Source: Nostoc sp. FACHB-280
GTDB lineage: Bacteria > Cyanobacteriota > Cyanobacteriia > Cyanobacteriales > Nostocaceae
Reading direction: 5' to 3'
NCBI RefSeq assembly: GCF_014697615.1
Contig: NZ_JACJSD010000010.1
Span: 1-64,000 of the forward strand
Length of the DNA stretch: 64,000 nucleotides
This document shows, in pieces, positions 1 to 7,758 of this stretch (position 1 is the stretch's first letter; the number at the start of each line of letters is the position of its first letter). A program made the translations under genes and the position numbers. The notes beneath the pieces are model-generated. The model was not told where the DNA came from and ran no database searches. It worked only from the letters and a program-made list of their open reading frames with translations.

Positions 1-422
1 GCGCTTCCATCTCCACCTTTTTTTTTAAGCAAACGTCGCAGACGATCTGGACTCAGTTGTACATTCCTGTTTTGAGCCAACTTTGCTGATAACTGCACAC
101 TGTTATAGGTACGGGGTTCTACCTCTAAACATTGCTCTAAGTATGCTAAGTCTTCCTCCTGCCATTTACACTTTGCGCCCCTTCCTTGAGCCTCCCATAA
201 TCCTCCCAATCCCAAGGTTTCCCAACGCCGCAGTGTTGCTCTTACAGTATGTTCATGACATTCAAAAATTTTGGCAATTGCTGGCACATTCCACCCTTGG
301 GCATTTAATCGAATCATGTGAGCGCGATCTCGTGTTCTCTGTGGAACTGTTGTCGCTTCTCGTAACTGAGCCAGCGTCCTATCTTCTAACTCTGTTAATG
401 CGACTCTTAATGCAGCAGGCAT
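1..422 (-). CDS. IS630-type transposase, N-terminal part (runs off left edge)
   Basis: The reverse strand reads open from an ATG at 422 to the window edge, about 140 codons. The product starts MPAALRVALTELEDRTLAQL and has a helix-turn-helix around residues 45-70 (AQGWNVPAIAKIFECHEHTV), then an RRWETLGLGGLWE segment. This is typical of the DNA-binding half of IS630/Tc1-mariner-type transposases. The DDE catalytic half would lie to the left, outside the window, so I cannot tell whether the element is intact. IS630 elements insert at TA; a TA lies at 482-483, next to where the neighbouring reading frame becomes convincing. Confidence 0.8.
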   Translation of the reverse strand, partial: MPAALRVALTELEDRTLAQLREATTVPQRTRDRAHMIRLNAQGWNVPAIAKIFECHEHTVRATLRRWETLGLGGLWEAQGRGAKCKWQEEDLAYLEQCLEVEPRTYNSVQLSAKLAQNRNVQLSPDRLRRLLKKKGGDGS

Positions 423-482
423 CTGGTACTACCTGTTTTTTGAACTGACTCTATCTTATATTTAATTGCAACCACCTACTTT

Positions 483-881
483 AGCTCACGCCGCTACGGG
501 CCATTTTATCCAGTTGATGGGCCCATCCCACTACATCGCTATCGCAAACACAAGAAAACTAAAACCGAAGAACGGGCAGACAGGATTGCGGATTTAGCAA
601 AGAAACTGGGTTTGCCAAGGACAGCATTGGACAAAAATGCTGATCTTCAATTTTTGGTGGACAAGTATAAAGAACTTGAGCCGACTGTCACACCTTTTAA
701 CGACCCAGACCCATTCCAAGAATTTACATATCCCAGCATAATATTCGCTAAATTGGCGATTTCAGATTATCTAGCGCAGCCGTTGGCCAAATTATCTCCT
801 GAACAAATGGCATTTATTAATGCACTGCTAACTGAAACCCTCAACAAAAAAGTGATTATTGACCTTTCATTGTTCGGGTAG
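483..881 (+). pseudogene. Hypothetical gene fragment cut by the insertion element
   Basis: An open frame runs from just after the stop at 441-443 to a TAG at 879-881. From about 483 the translation looks like real protein (SRRYGPFYPVDGPIPLHRYR, then a lysine-rich stretch, and further on LAKKLGLPRTALDKNADLQF), but no ATG starts it. The first usable start is a TTG at 612, in the middle of the conserved-looking part. The simplest reading is that the 5' end was removed or displaced by the IS630-type element immediately upstream. I do not recognise the family. A shorter product from the TTG is possible but unsupported. Confidence 0.5.
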
Positions 882-990
882 ACAAAACAAAACGTTTTTC
901 AAGCTTACCGTTATCACGCTTCAAGTAATACCAAGAAACAGTAACAGGAAACTTTAAACCAAATAGATAAACCTGTTGTCCTTTTTTACG
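859..990 (-). pseudogene. Remnant of a DDE transposase (C-terminal part)
   Basis: The reverse strand encodes a short stretch (KKGQQVYLFGLKFPVTVSWY, then YYLKRDNGKLEKRFVLSTRT) before a stop at 856-858. The pattern of hydrophobic strand, PV, Lys-Arg-x-x-Gly, then a beta strand ending in Ser-Thr resembles the strand region before the last acidic residue of IS4/IS701-type transposases. Residues upstream in the same frame do not look like transposase, so only a broken piece remains. Its left end overlaps the end of the fragment on the other strand. The family call is by eye. Confidence 0.45.
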
Positions 991-1027
991 GGTATCTATG
1001 TTTGGTGCAAGATGTGAGTATGCACTC

Positions 1028-1282
1028 TTAATACAAATAAGGATTCGTCTTCGCTTGATAGTCCATACAGTTGATCGCTTCTTCTGTATTGGCGACAGAA
1101 GGATGTACAGTACATTTGAGGCGATAGTCATCGGTAAAAAACTGGCACCCAGGACAGGGTATTTGGTGCATTTGTTTGGCTGTAGCGACACTATCTCGTG
1201 CTGTACTCCACAAACTCCACGCCACAAGAATCATTAAACCCCATGCCACAACAAAACAAATAGGTACTAAAAATTTTTGCAT
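1028..1282 (-). CDS. Small conserved cyanobacterial membrane protein
   Basis: The product is about 84 residues from the ATG at 1282; a GTG at 1315 would add eleven residues. One membrane helix lies near the N terminus (LVPICFVVAWGLMILVAW). A soluble tail follows with a paired-cysteine motif (CPGCQFF), KCTVHP, and an EEAINCMDY ending. The spaced cysteines suggest a small metal-binding or disulfide domain on one side of the membrane. From memory, short proteins of this pattern recur in cyanobacteria with no assigned function. The gene stands alone, downstream of a large unrelated minus-strand group and next to transposon debris. Confidence 0.65.
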   Translation of the reverse strand: MQKFLVPICFVVAWGLMILVAWSLWSTARDSVATAKQMHQIPCPGCQFFTDDYRLKCTVHPSVANTEEAINCMDYQAKTNPYLY

Positions 1283-1448
1283 CCCGTGAATGAGAAATAT
1301 AATCGCTTCCAACACGGCTAGTCCTGAATAAAAATTAACGCTTAAAAGTTATGTTATCGCAGTGCTTAGGGTCTAGTGCTAAGTCATAAGTAATATTTAG
1401 CCTTATTTCAAGCACTGTGAGTTAGCACATTTTAGAATAAAATTTGAC

Positions 1449-2237
1449 TCAAAAACCAAACGCCAGAAATCCGCCATCAACAGCAATACATTGTCCTGTA
1501 ATGTAAGATGCGGCGGGCATACAGAGAAAAGCTGTAATACTTGCGACTTCTTCGGGTTGACCTACACGCTGCATTGGGGTACGAGAAAGAACTGCATTTA
1601 AAGTTTCAGGGTTTTCCAATAGAGGTTCGGTGAGAGGAGTTTGAATAAACCAGGGTGCGATCGCATTAACACGAATGTGATCACTTGCCCATTCTACAGC
1701 CAGCGATCGCGTTAACTGCACAAGTGCGGCTTTAGTCATGCCATAAGGTGCGCCAGTGCGAACTGAAATTAATCCAGCCACAGAACTGATGTTGACAATA
1801 CTGCTGTTTTCACTTGTTTTGAGTAAGGGATAAAACAGTCGAGAAAGTTCAAATATAGAAGTGAGATTAATTTGAAATATCGTCGCAACTTCTTCTGGTG
1901 TATAGTCAGTGGCTGGTTTGCGAATATTTGTGCCGACGTTATTTACCAAAATGTCAAGTGTTCCAAAGGTCTTAGTAACGTACTCCTGCATTATTTGACG
2001 ACCTTCAGAAGTTGCCACATCGGCTGCAACTCCATAAACTTTTCCCAGAGAATGCCAATTATTAATCTGTTGCTCAATTGTTTTAGCATTACGAGCCACA
2101 ATTATTACTTCTGCACCTAAAGCCAAAAACTCTTGAGCAATTGCTGAACCAATTCCTTTTGTGGCTCCGGTAATTAAAGCTTTACGTCCAGCTAACGTCC
2201 AGCGTTCACGAACTGACTGGTGAATCAAGTTTTCCAC
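1449..2237 (-). CDS. SDR-family oxidoreductase
   Basis: A 262-residue classical short-chain dehydrogenase/reductase. The Rossmann motif TGATKGIG lies near residues 24-31, NNVG near 98, a catalytic serine in NISSVAG near 150 and the YGMTK motif (Tyr-x3-Lys) near 164-168. The C terminus is the usual GQCIAVDGG loop. The arginine-poor coenzyme loop does not settle NADH against NADPH. The overall pattern resembles tropinone-reductase-like and 3-oxoacyl-ACP-reductase-like enzymes, but the substrate cannot be read. It lies just downstream of a crotonase gene on the same strand with a gap of about 80 bases, so the two may act on the same alicyclic or beta-dicarbonyl compound. Confidence 0.88.
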   Translation of the reverse strand: MENLIHQSVRERWTLAGRKALITGATKGIGSAIAQEFLALGAEVIIVARNAKTIEQQINNWHSLGKVYGVAADVATSEGRQIMQEYVTKTFGTLDILVNNVGTNIRKPATDYTPEEVATIFQINLTSIFELSRLFYPLLKTSENSSIVNISSVAGLISVRTGAPYGMTKAALVQLTRSLAVEWASDHIRVNAIAPWFIQTPLTEPLLENPETLNAVLSRTPMQRVGQPEEVASITAFLCMPAASYITGQCIAVDGGFLAFGF

Positions 2238-2319
2238 TGTAGTATTCCTTATTGTCTTGAGATGTTTCTAGACAGATGAATTATGACTATTGAATCCACC
2301 TGTCAAGTATTGAAATTAT

Positions 2320-3081
2320 TTATGTATTGCGAAGATCGGTTGCGGTAATGCCTTCTAGTGCCAAACCATAGCCAATGCCTTCATTAACCAAGCGTTTCAA
2401 CCTTTGAGTCAAGGCAACACGGGTGTATCTTAGATTTAATGTGGGTTGTTTGGCGAGTTTTCTGGCGATTTCCCACGCCCGTTTCATCAGCTTGTCTTGG
2501 GGTAATATTTCATTGACAACATTCAGTTCATAAGCTTGTTTTGCTGTCAGTGTTTCTTGAGTCAGTAAAAAGTAGCGTCCGCGAGAAAGACCGAGTACCA
2601 AAGGCCAGAGGATATGCACGCCGTCACCGGGTACAATACCTGCATTTAAATGCGGCATATCTTGAAATACAGCGTTTTCAGATGCCAGAATAATGTCAGT
2701 TGTCAGAATATATTCACTGTGGAGTAATGCTGCACCATTAACGGCGGAGATCACTGGGACTTCGATATCCAAGAGGTTTTGTAGTACTTTTTTACCTTCC
2801 CAATAAGTTTTATCCCACTCACGAGGATTAGTGACATCTCCTAAACTGGCAAAATCGATTTCAGCCATCCAAGCATCGCCAGTACCTGTGAGAATAACAA
2901 CACGATTATCTCTATCTCGGCTGATGTCGTAGAAAGCATCAGGAAATTCTCGGTGAGTTTTGCCAGTGAAAATTAGCGAACCGCCGTTAGTGTGCATTCT
3001 TACTTCGAGAATGCCATTTTCATCCCGGTAGAAATGCAAGTTCTCGTATTTAGTGAAGTACTCAGGTTGATTCAAAGTCAT
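2320..3081 (-). CDS. Crotonase-family protein resembling 6-oxocamphor hydrolase
   Basis: A 253-residue member of the enoyl-CoA hydratase/isomerase (crotonase) superfamily. VVILTGTGDAWMAEIDF near residues 61-77 and VPVISAVNG near 108-116 are the usual core strands. Instead of the CoA-hydratase glutamates, the central region reads LLHSEYILTTDI, with His121 and Asp129, followed by FQDMPHLNAGIVPGDG. As I recall the family, this His/Asp arrangement is characteristic of 6-oxocamphor hydrolase, which cleaves cyclic beta-diketones. An enzyme hydrolysing a C-C bond is therefore a better guess than a fatty-acid hydratase. It probably pairs with the SDR downstream. Confidence 0.75.
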   Translation of the reverse strand: MTLNQPEYFTKYENLHFYRDENGILEVRMHTNGGSLIFTGKTHREFPDAFYDISRDRDNRVVILTGTGDAWMAEIDFASLGDVTNPREWDKTYWEGKKVLQNLLDIEVPVISAVNGAALLHSEYILTTDIILASENAVFQDMPHLNAGIVPGDGVHILWPLVLGLSRGRYFLLTQETLTAKQAYELNVVNEILPQDKLMKRAWEIARKLAKQPTLNLRYTRVALTQRLKRLVNEGIGYGLALEGITATDLRNT

Positions 3082-3237
3082 AATCTGTTTGGTGTTGGCA
3101 TAGCTGTAAATATCCGCAGTTCAATCTATGCTTTTGACACCAGGAATTATTTGATTGAAATCAAGTCTGAGATAATTCTTTATGGTGTGTAATTTTTAGA
3201 GTTAGTTGGAAGCAATTTTTTCGGATTCCGCACTTTT

Positions 3238-4287
3238 CTAAACTCCAGCATGACCTAATGCTAAACCGACAACCAACATTCCCAGCACGAGGAATGGTTG
3301 GGCGCTGGCTTGATATTTCACATCATTGGCTAAGGGGTCGCGCAAAAAGTACATATCCTGGAAAGTGATTTGGGGAATGATTAACAATACCAAGATAGCC
3401 GCGTATAAATTCTCATGGATACTGACGAGATAAGCAGCCATAAAGCCTTGGAATAAGTCAATCATCAAGACACAAATCCAGGCGGCGGTAGTAACACCAA
3501 ACATTACTGGTAGTGATTTTAACCCTAATTGGCGATCGCCTTCGACACTTTTGAAGTCGTTGACAATGGCAATCCCCAATCCTGCCAAGCTGTAAATTAA
3601 GGTGAGAATCAAAACTTTCCAATTCAGTTCACCAAACAAAGCATGACCAGCCCACCAAGGTAAAGCAATATAACTTGCACCTAAAGCATAGTTACCCAGC
3701 CAGCCATTTTGCTTCAGTTTCAAGGGAGGGGCAGAGTAAATGTAAGAAACAAATGAACCGAAAATTGCTAAGACCGCAACGGTCGGAAATTCATGACCAG
3801 CCCAGATATCCAGCACGTATGCCAAACCAATCCCCGATACTAACAATACTAAAATCTGGGTAACAACTTGGGGTACAGAAATTGCGCCGGAAGGGATAGG
3901 ACGGTAAGGTTCATTAATGGCATCAATTTCGCGGTCATAAAAATCATTCATTGTCTGGGTGTAACCCGCCAGCAGCGGCCCCGACAATAACATACAAGCC
4001 GCGGCTTTCAAGACATTTTCTAGAGTCCAGGTATAGTTACCAGAGGAAGCCGCACCGCAAACCACGCCCCAAATTAAAGGAATCCAGGTAATTGGCTTCA
4101 TCAATTGCAGGCGAATTTTCCAAATGGAAGTTTCGCCTGGGGCTGCGCCTTTCATTCCTAGTAGCTGACGAGTTTTGGCGGTACGTTCGTTTGTGGCTAC
4201 TGTTCCTGCTTCACTAGAATTCTCTATTACTGAGTCTACTGCCTCAGCCGGGTTGGAATTGGGGGGTACGGGAGTTGATTCAGTCAT
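3238..4287 (-). CDS. chlG: Chlorophyll synthase
   Basis: A 349-residue UbiA-type prenyltransferase that attaches the geranylgeranyl or phytyl tail to chlorophyllide in the thylakoid or inner membrane. The first aspartate-rich motif is NDFYDREIDAINEPYRPIPS, the second is NDFKSVEGDRQLGLKSLPV, and about eight or nine hydrophobic helices surround them. I chose the ATG at 4287 because it gives the usual short acidic N-terminal tail (MTESTPVPPNSNP). An upstream start in the same frame would read through repeat-rich sequence. The next gene upstream on this strand is the Get3d-type ATPase, separated by about 160 bases of repeats. Confidence 0.95.
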   Translation of the reverse strand: MTESTPVPPNSNPAEAVDSVIENSSEAGTVATNERTAKTRQLLGMKGAAPGETSIWKIRLQLMKPITWIPLIWGVVCGAASSGNYTWTLENVLKAAACMLLSGPLLAGYTQTMNDFYDREIDAINEPYRPIPSGAISVPQVVTQILVLLVSGIGLAYVLDIWAGHEFPTVAVLAIFGSFVSYIYSAPPLKLKQNGWLGNYALGASYIALPWWAGHALFGELNWKVLILTLIYSLAGLGIAIVNDFKSVEGDRQLGLKSLPVMFGVTTAAWICVLMIDLFQGFMAAYLVSIHENLYAAILVLLIIPQITFQDMYFLRDPLANDVKYQASAQPFLVLGMLVVGLALGHAGV

Positions 4288-4299
4288 AAGATTATGTAT

Positions 4300-4446
4300 T
4301 GGAAAGTATGAAGTATGAAGTATGAAATTTGATAGCGATAACATCAACAGATAATAAAACTCAGACACCGAAAGGCTTTTAAACCTGTCACCTGTCACTT
4401 GTCACCTGCCACCTGCTATCCACTTCAGACTTCATACTTCATCCCG
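4300..4446. repeat. Short tandem repeats between chlG and the Get3d gene
   Basis: Two kinds of short repeat are visible: GAAGTATGAAGTATGAA units near 4308-4326 and CACCTGTCACTTGTCACCTG units near 4387-4420, with TTCATACTTCATCC at the edge. They resemble the short tandemly repeated sequences spread through Nostocales intergenic DNA and recur elsewhere in this window. No gene is present. Confidence 0.6.
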
Positions 4447-4448
4447 GT

Positions 4449-5549
4449 TTAAAAAGAAATAATCAAATAATTATTTTGGAATTTTGCTCCAGTTACAGGT
4501 CTACCAGTCAAGGCTGGTGGTAAGAAGATGTTCCGCCGTTGGTCGCCGGCTTCTACTGTGACTTCTGGCCCTACCTGGGTAAGTTTTACCTGTTTTTTAT
4601 CAAATCCAGGCAAAAATAAGCGTACTTGACGGTTATGGACATCGATTTCGATGGGTTTGGGTACTTTGCTGGTTTGTTCTGCAAAGTTGGGTAAACCATC
4701 TATTAGGGGTTGCCAGTTACCTTGGGTCACATCCGGCACAACATTTACAGATAGCGGTGCAAAATCCGCCGTTAAATCTGCTGTTGTCTGGTCAGCAATT
4801 TGGATAACTCCACCTACCGTCAGACCAACTTGTTGTGCGCTTCCCCACAAATAACGAGCAACTGCCACTTCTATGGGGTCATTGGTTGTTACCAAAAAGG
4901 CTGCAACTCTTTTGGGGTCAGCCAAAGCCGCTTTACCCTTGTCTAAGAAATCGTTGACTTGGTTGGTGGGTTGAGCAAAGTTATCTGCTGTCCAATTGAC
5001 GTTGAAAAAACTGGTAATCAGTGGTTGTATTAATGGCGATTCAGAAATTGTCTTGCCTAAATCGGAGTTGACAAACAACTGTCGAAATCGCCGCACATAC
5101 CAACTGAGAGATTCTGGCAAACCCAACAGCCGCAAAGTAAAAGAATCACCCGTGCCATCGTAAATAATTGCATCATATTTGCCACTGGCATCATATTCAC
5201 GGATAGCATTTAAGGCGAGGGCGCTGTCCATTCCTGGTAGTGCCACCAGTTCTTGACCGTAAACCTCTTTAAAAATGGGTGTACGGAGGTATTGTGCCTC
5301 TAGTTTTTTGGCTTCTTCCCAATTGCGTTCTAAAAGTACAGATGCAGACAACTGTACTACTTGCAAATTAGGAGCGATGTCTTGAGGGTCAGCTGAGAGT
5401 GTTGTTTCTAACAGGATAGGTAAAACTGGTTCTGCCAGTCCTGCTAAAAGTACACGCTTACCTTGACTTGCCAATAGTTTAGCTGCGGCGATCGCTACTT
5501 TGCTACGTGCGATGCCGCCTTTGCCCAAAAATGTCAATATTAGGGACAT
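4449..5549 (-). CDS. Get3d-type ATPase with C-terminal alpha-crystallin-like domain
   Basis: A 366-residue ArsA/Get3-like P-loop ATPase. The N terminus MSLILTFLGKGGIARSK carries the signature-lysine GKGG, but the usual second P-loop lysine position reads Ala-Arg rather than Gly-Lys. The last 70 residues (starting PKPIEIDVHNRQVRLFLPGF) form a small beta-rich domain of the Hsp20/alpha-crystallin kind. This combination matches the Get3d subgroup of phototrophs, whose client and partners are unsettled. It is not the tail-anchored insertion factor of eukaryotes by simple transfer of name. The ATG at 5549 was preferred over 5603 because families start at the P-loop strand. PetP is 87 bases upstream. 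Confidence 0.85.
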   Translation of the reverse strand: MSLILTFLGKGGIARSKVAIAAAKLLASQGKRVLLAGLAEPVLPILLETTLSADPQDIAPNLQVVQLSASVLLERNWEEAKKLEAQYLRTPIFKEVYGQELVALPGMDSALALNAIREYDASGKYDAIIYDGTGDSFTLRLLGLPESLSWYVRRFRQLFVNSDLGKTISESPLIQPLITSFFNVNWTADNFAQPTNQVNDFLDKGKAALADPKRVAAFLVTTNDPIEVAVARYLWGSAQQVGLTVGGVIQIADQTTADLTADFAPLSVNVVPDVTQGNWQPLIDGLPNFAEQTSKVPKPIEIDVHNRQVRLFLPGFDKKQVKLTQVGPEVTVEAGDQRRNIFLPPALTGRPVTGAKFQNNYLIISF

Positions 5550-5636
5550 TTCGTGATTTCCAATTACCGCCTGTTGTTTCCACTCCAACTTAGCATTAGG
5601 CAAATACTCTTAGCTTCCGCCTTGAGTTTGTCCTAG

Positions 5637-5828
5637 CTACACAGGTTTAATTTCGTCTTCAAAAAACCAAGTGGCGCTATTATCTTCAAACTTCACTACT
5701 ATGCCAACGCCGCTACCATCAGTCATTTTGTAGCCTTCGATAACGCCGACTTTACCAAGTTTTTGAGCAACTGAGTTGGGTACGCGATCGCGTAGACGAT
5801 ACACCTTAACCTTTTGTCCGATTTCCAT
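5637..5828 (-). CDS. petP: Cytochrome b6f complex subunit PetP
   Basis: A 63-residue protein starting MEIGQKVKVYRLRDRVP and ending in the WFFEDEIKPV pattern, which is an SH3-like small beta barrel (DUF2862). PetP is a peripheral cytoplasmic-side subunit of the cyanobacterial cytochrome b6f complex that affects linear electron transport. Length and sequence fit the family closely. It lies upstream of the Get3d gene on the same strand and could be the first gene of that transcript; the 5' flank up to the divergent Uma2 gene (116 bases) would hold both promoters. Confidence 0.9.
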   Translation of the reverse strand: MEIGQKVKVYRLRDRVPNSVAQKLGKVGVIEGYKMTDGSGVGIVVKFEDNSATWFFEDEIKPV

Positions 5829-5944
5829 GCTGCCTGATTACAATGCAATAAACCAAGTCTCAGTTTAGCGGAATCTGGGACTTATCTGTAACTTCGTTCC
5901 ACTCCAAATTAAAATTAAATCAACACGCAATCAGGTATCAAACC

Positions 5945-6736
5945 ATGTTTGTCACAGCACAACAGCTAGAACAACAAATGCCCGATGCAACTCGGTTGTT
6001 AAGTGATGAGCCGGAAATGGAAACTTCGTTGCATTATGCACAGCTATTACTGTTAGTTACTTGTTTAGAATGGATGTGGCGTGACCAAAATGACTATTTT
6101 ATTGGTGCAAACCTGACAATATACTTTAGTCGTCAGCAATTACGAAATCGAGATTTTCGTGGCCCAGACTTTTTTTTAGTGAAGGATACGGAAAAGCGCC
6201 CCCGCAATTCTTGGGTAGTTTGGGAAGAAGATGGTCGTTATCCTGATTTGATTATTGAATTACTCTCGGAAAGCACAGCTAACATTGATCGGAATTTAAA
6301 GAAAAGTCTCTATGAAAACCGATTTCACACACCTGAGTATTTTTGGTTTTCACCCGAAAGTTTAGAATTTGCTGGTTTTGAGTTGATTGGCAATAAATAT
6401 CAACAAATCGAGCCTGATGGGCGTGGTTGGTGTTGGAGTGAGGTACTTGGCCTGTATTTAGGTGTAGAAAATGCTAAACTTCGTTACTTTACTCCTGAAG
6501 GGGACTTAGTGCCAACACCAGAAGAGGCGGCGCTAAATCTTCAACAGCAAGCAATTGCAGCATATCAACAGGCAATTGAGGCACAGCAACAAGCATCTGA
6601 GGCACAGCAACAAGCATCTGAGGTACAGCAACAGTTATCTGATACTGAATTAAGATTGCAACAAGAACAGGAGCGATCGCAACGCTTGGCACAATATTTG
6701 CGTTCTCTGGGTGTTGACCCAGACACTATGCCTTGA
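5945..6736 (+). CDS. Uma2-family protein with coiled-coil tail
   Basis: A 263-residue protein of the Uma2 (DUF820) restriction-endonuclease-like fold, a family greatly expanded in cyanobacteria and often called putative endonuclease without a known role. RGPDFFLVKD and DLIIELLSES supply the core acidic strand residues, and a lysine lies further on in NLKKSLYEN. The last third is a glutamine/alanine-rich coiled coil built on a repeated AQQQASE unit, encoded by a 21-base DNA repeat near 6578-6625. The end LRSLGVDPDTMP is the standard family tail. The next Uma2 gene follows after 10 bases. Confidence 0.85.
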   Translation: MFVTAQQLEQQMPDATRLLSDEPEMETSLHYAQLLLLVTCLEWMWRDQNDYFIGANLTIYFSRQQLRNRDFRGPDFFLVKDTEKRPRNSWVVWEEDGRYPDLIIELLSESTANIDRNLKKSLYENRFHTPEYFWFSPESLEFAGFELIGNKYQQIEPDGRGWCWSEVLGLYLGVENAKLRYFTPEGDLVPTPEEAALNLQQQAIAAYQQAIEAQQQASEAQQQASEVQQQLSDTELRLQQEQERSQRLAQYLRSLGVDPDTMP

Positions 6737-6746
6737 GGTACCAGCA

Positions 6747-7406
6747 ATGTATCAAACTGACCCGCCCCATCCGCCACAAGAAACCATGCCTACAATGTAT
6801 GATTTACCCAGTGAATTAATCGGGGAATCAGGGTTGCCAGACGAATTTCATTGTATGCAAGCAGATTTATTAACTGAGACTTGTCAATCTGCTAACTATT
6901 CATCAGCAGAAATTTTACTGGCAAGTGACTTAAACCTTTACTATGACCCCCGCCATCCATTGTGGTACAAACGTCCTGATTGGTACATGGTTGTAGGAGT
7001 ACCGACAGCAGAACAACAGCAAGAATTACGTTTAAGCTACGTCATTTGGCAAGAGGGTGTTGCACCATATTTAGTAGTTGAATTACTTTCCCCAGGTACA
7101 GAACAAGAAGATTTAGGACAAACACTGCGAGAAGCCAACAAACCCCCGACTAAATGGGAAGTGTATGAGCGAATTTTGCGGGTTCCCTATTATGTCGTCT
7201 ATGACCGCTACGAAAACAATTTGCGGGTTTTTCAGCTTAATGGTGCTGGTTATGAAGCTATATCTTTGCAAGAGCCAAAATTTTGGTTGAAAGAGTTAGG
7301 CTTAGGCTTAGGTCTTTGGCAAGGTACTTATCAACAGACAACGAGTTTATGGTTACGCTGGTATAACACCGTAGGTTGGATACCAACGCTGAAAGAACAA
7401 GCCTAA
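6747..7406 (+). CDS. Uma2-family protein, truncated by an in-frame stop
   Basis: A 219-residue Uma2 (DUF820) protein starting MYQTDPPHPPQETMPTMYDL. The core strand VVELLSPGTEQED and the preceding SYVIWQEG match its neighbour. The ATG at 6747 starts 10 bases after the upstream Uma2 gene, so the two are probably co-transcribed. The frame ends at TAA 7404-7406 just where these proteins usually enter a coiled-coil tail, and the tail is still encoded in frame after the stop. The fold domain itself looks complete, so the short form could still be functional. Confidence 0.8.
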   Translation: MYQTDPPHPPQETMPTMYDLPSELIGESGLPDEFHCMQADLLTETCQSANYSSAEILLASDLNLYYDPRHPLWYKRPDWYMVVGVPTAEQQQELRLSYVIWQEGVAPYLVVELLSPGTEQEDLGQTLREANKPPTKWEVYERILRVPYYVVYDRYENNLRVFQLNGAGYEAISLQEPKFWLKELGLGLGLWQGTYQQTTSLWLRWYNTVGWIPTLKEQA

Positions 7407-7481
7407 CAAGAACGTCAACGGGCTGATAAACTGGCAGAGTATTTAAGATCCCAAGGAATTGACCCAGATAGTATTACTTAA
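7407..7481 (+). pseudogene. Orphaned tail of the preceding Uma2 gene
   Basis: Directly after the TAA, the same frame continues QERQRADKLAEYLRSQGIDP and then DSIT before a second TAA at 7479-7481. This is the usual coiled-coil and LRSxGIDPD ending of Uma2 proteins and parallels the LRSLGVDPD end of the upstream gene. A single base change (for example CAA or GAA to TAA) explains the break. A sequencing error at 7404 would give the same picture. Confidence 0.75.
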
Positions 7482-7758
7482 AGCCTCATCCGCTTTAAAA
7501 TCTAAATTTTAGAATTACATTAAGATAGGTATATTTTTGTAAGCTAAATATAGTGCCTGATTCATTGTATGAATAAATTCCCCTACCAATACTTAATCAT
7601 CTGTTAGAAATTTAACTTAATAAATTCTTTAATTGGATGATTTGTCTGTAGTTATCCAAATTCAAATATTATCAAAGACTATACATTAGGGGAACTTTCA
7701 TCTAAAGTTAGGTTCATGGAAGCCAATTAAGTCTGGGTAGTGAGTGAGGTAGCAGAAA

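Noticed and set aside
83-448. Plus-strand open frame of 121 codons at the left edge
   Set aside because: It is the antisense of the IS630-type transposase, whose reverse-strand product shows a clear helix-turn-helix; the plus product has no family look.
856-1227. Minus-strand open frame of 123 codons
   Set aside because: Only the last 44 residues resemble a transposase; the first part overlaps the real small membrane-protein gene in another frame and looks random.
6489-6777. Minus-strand frames rich in Cys-Ala-Ser repeats inside the Uma2 gene
   Set aside because: They are antisense images of the AQQQASE-coding repeat and have no start context.
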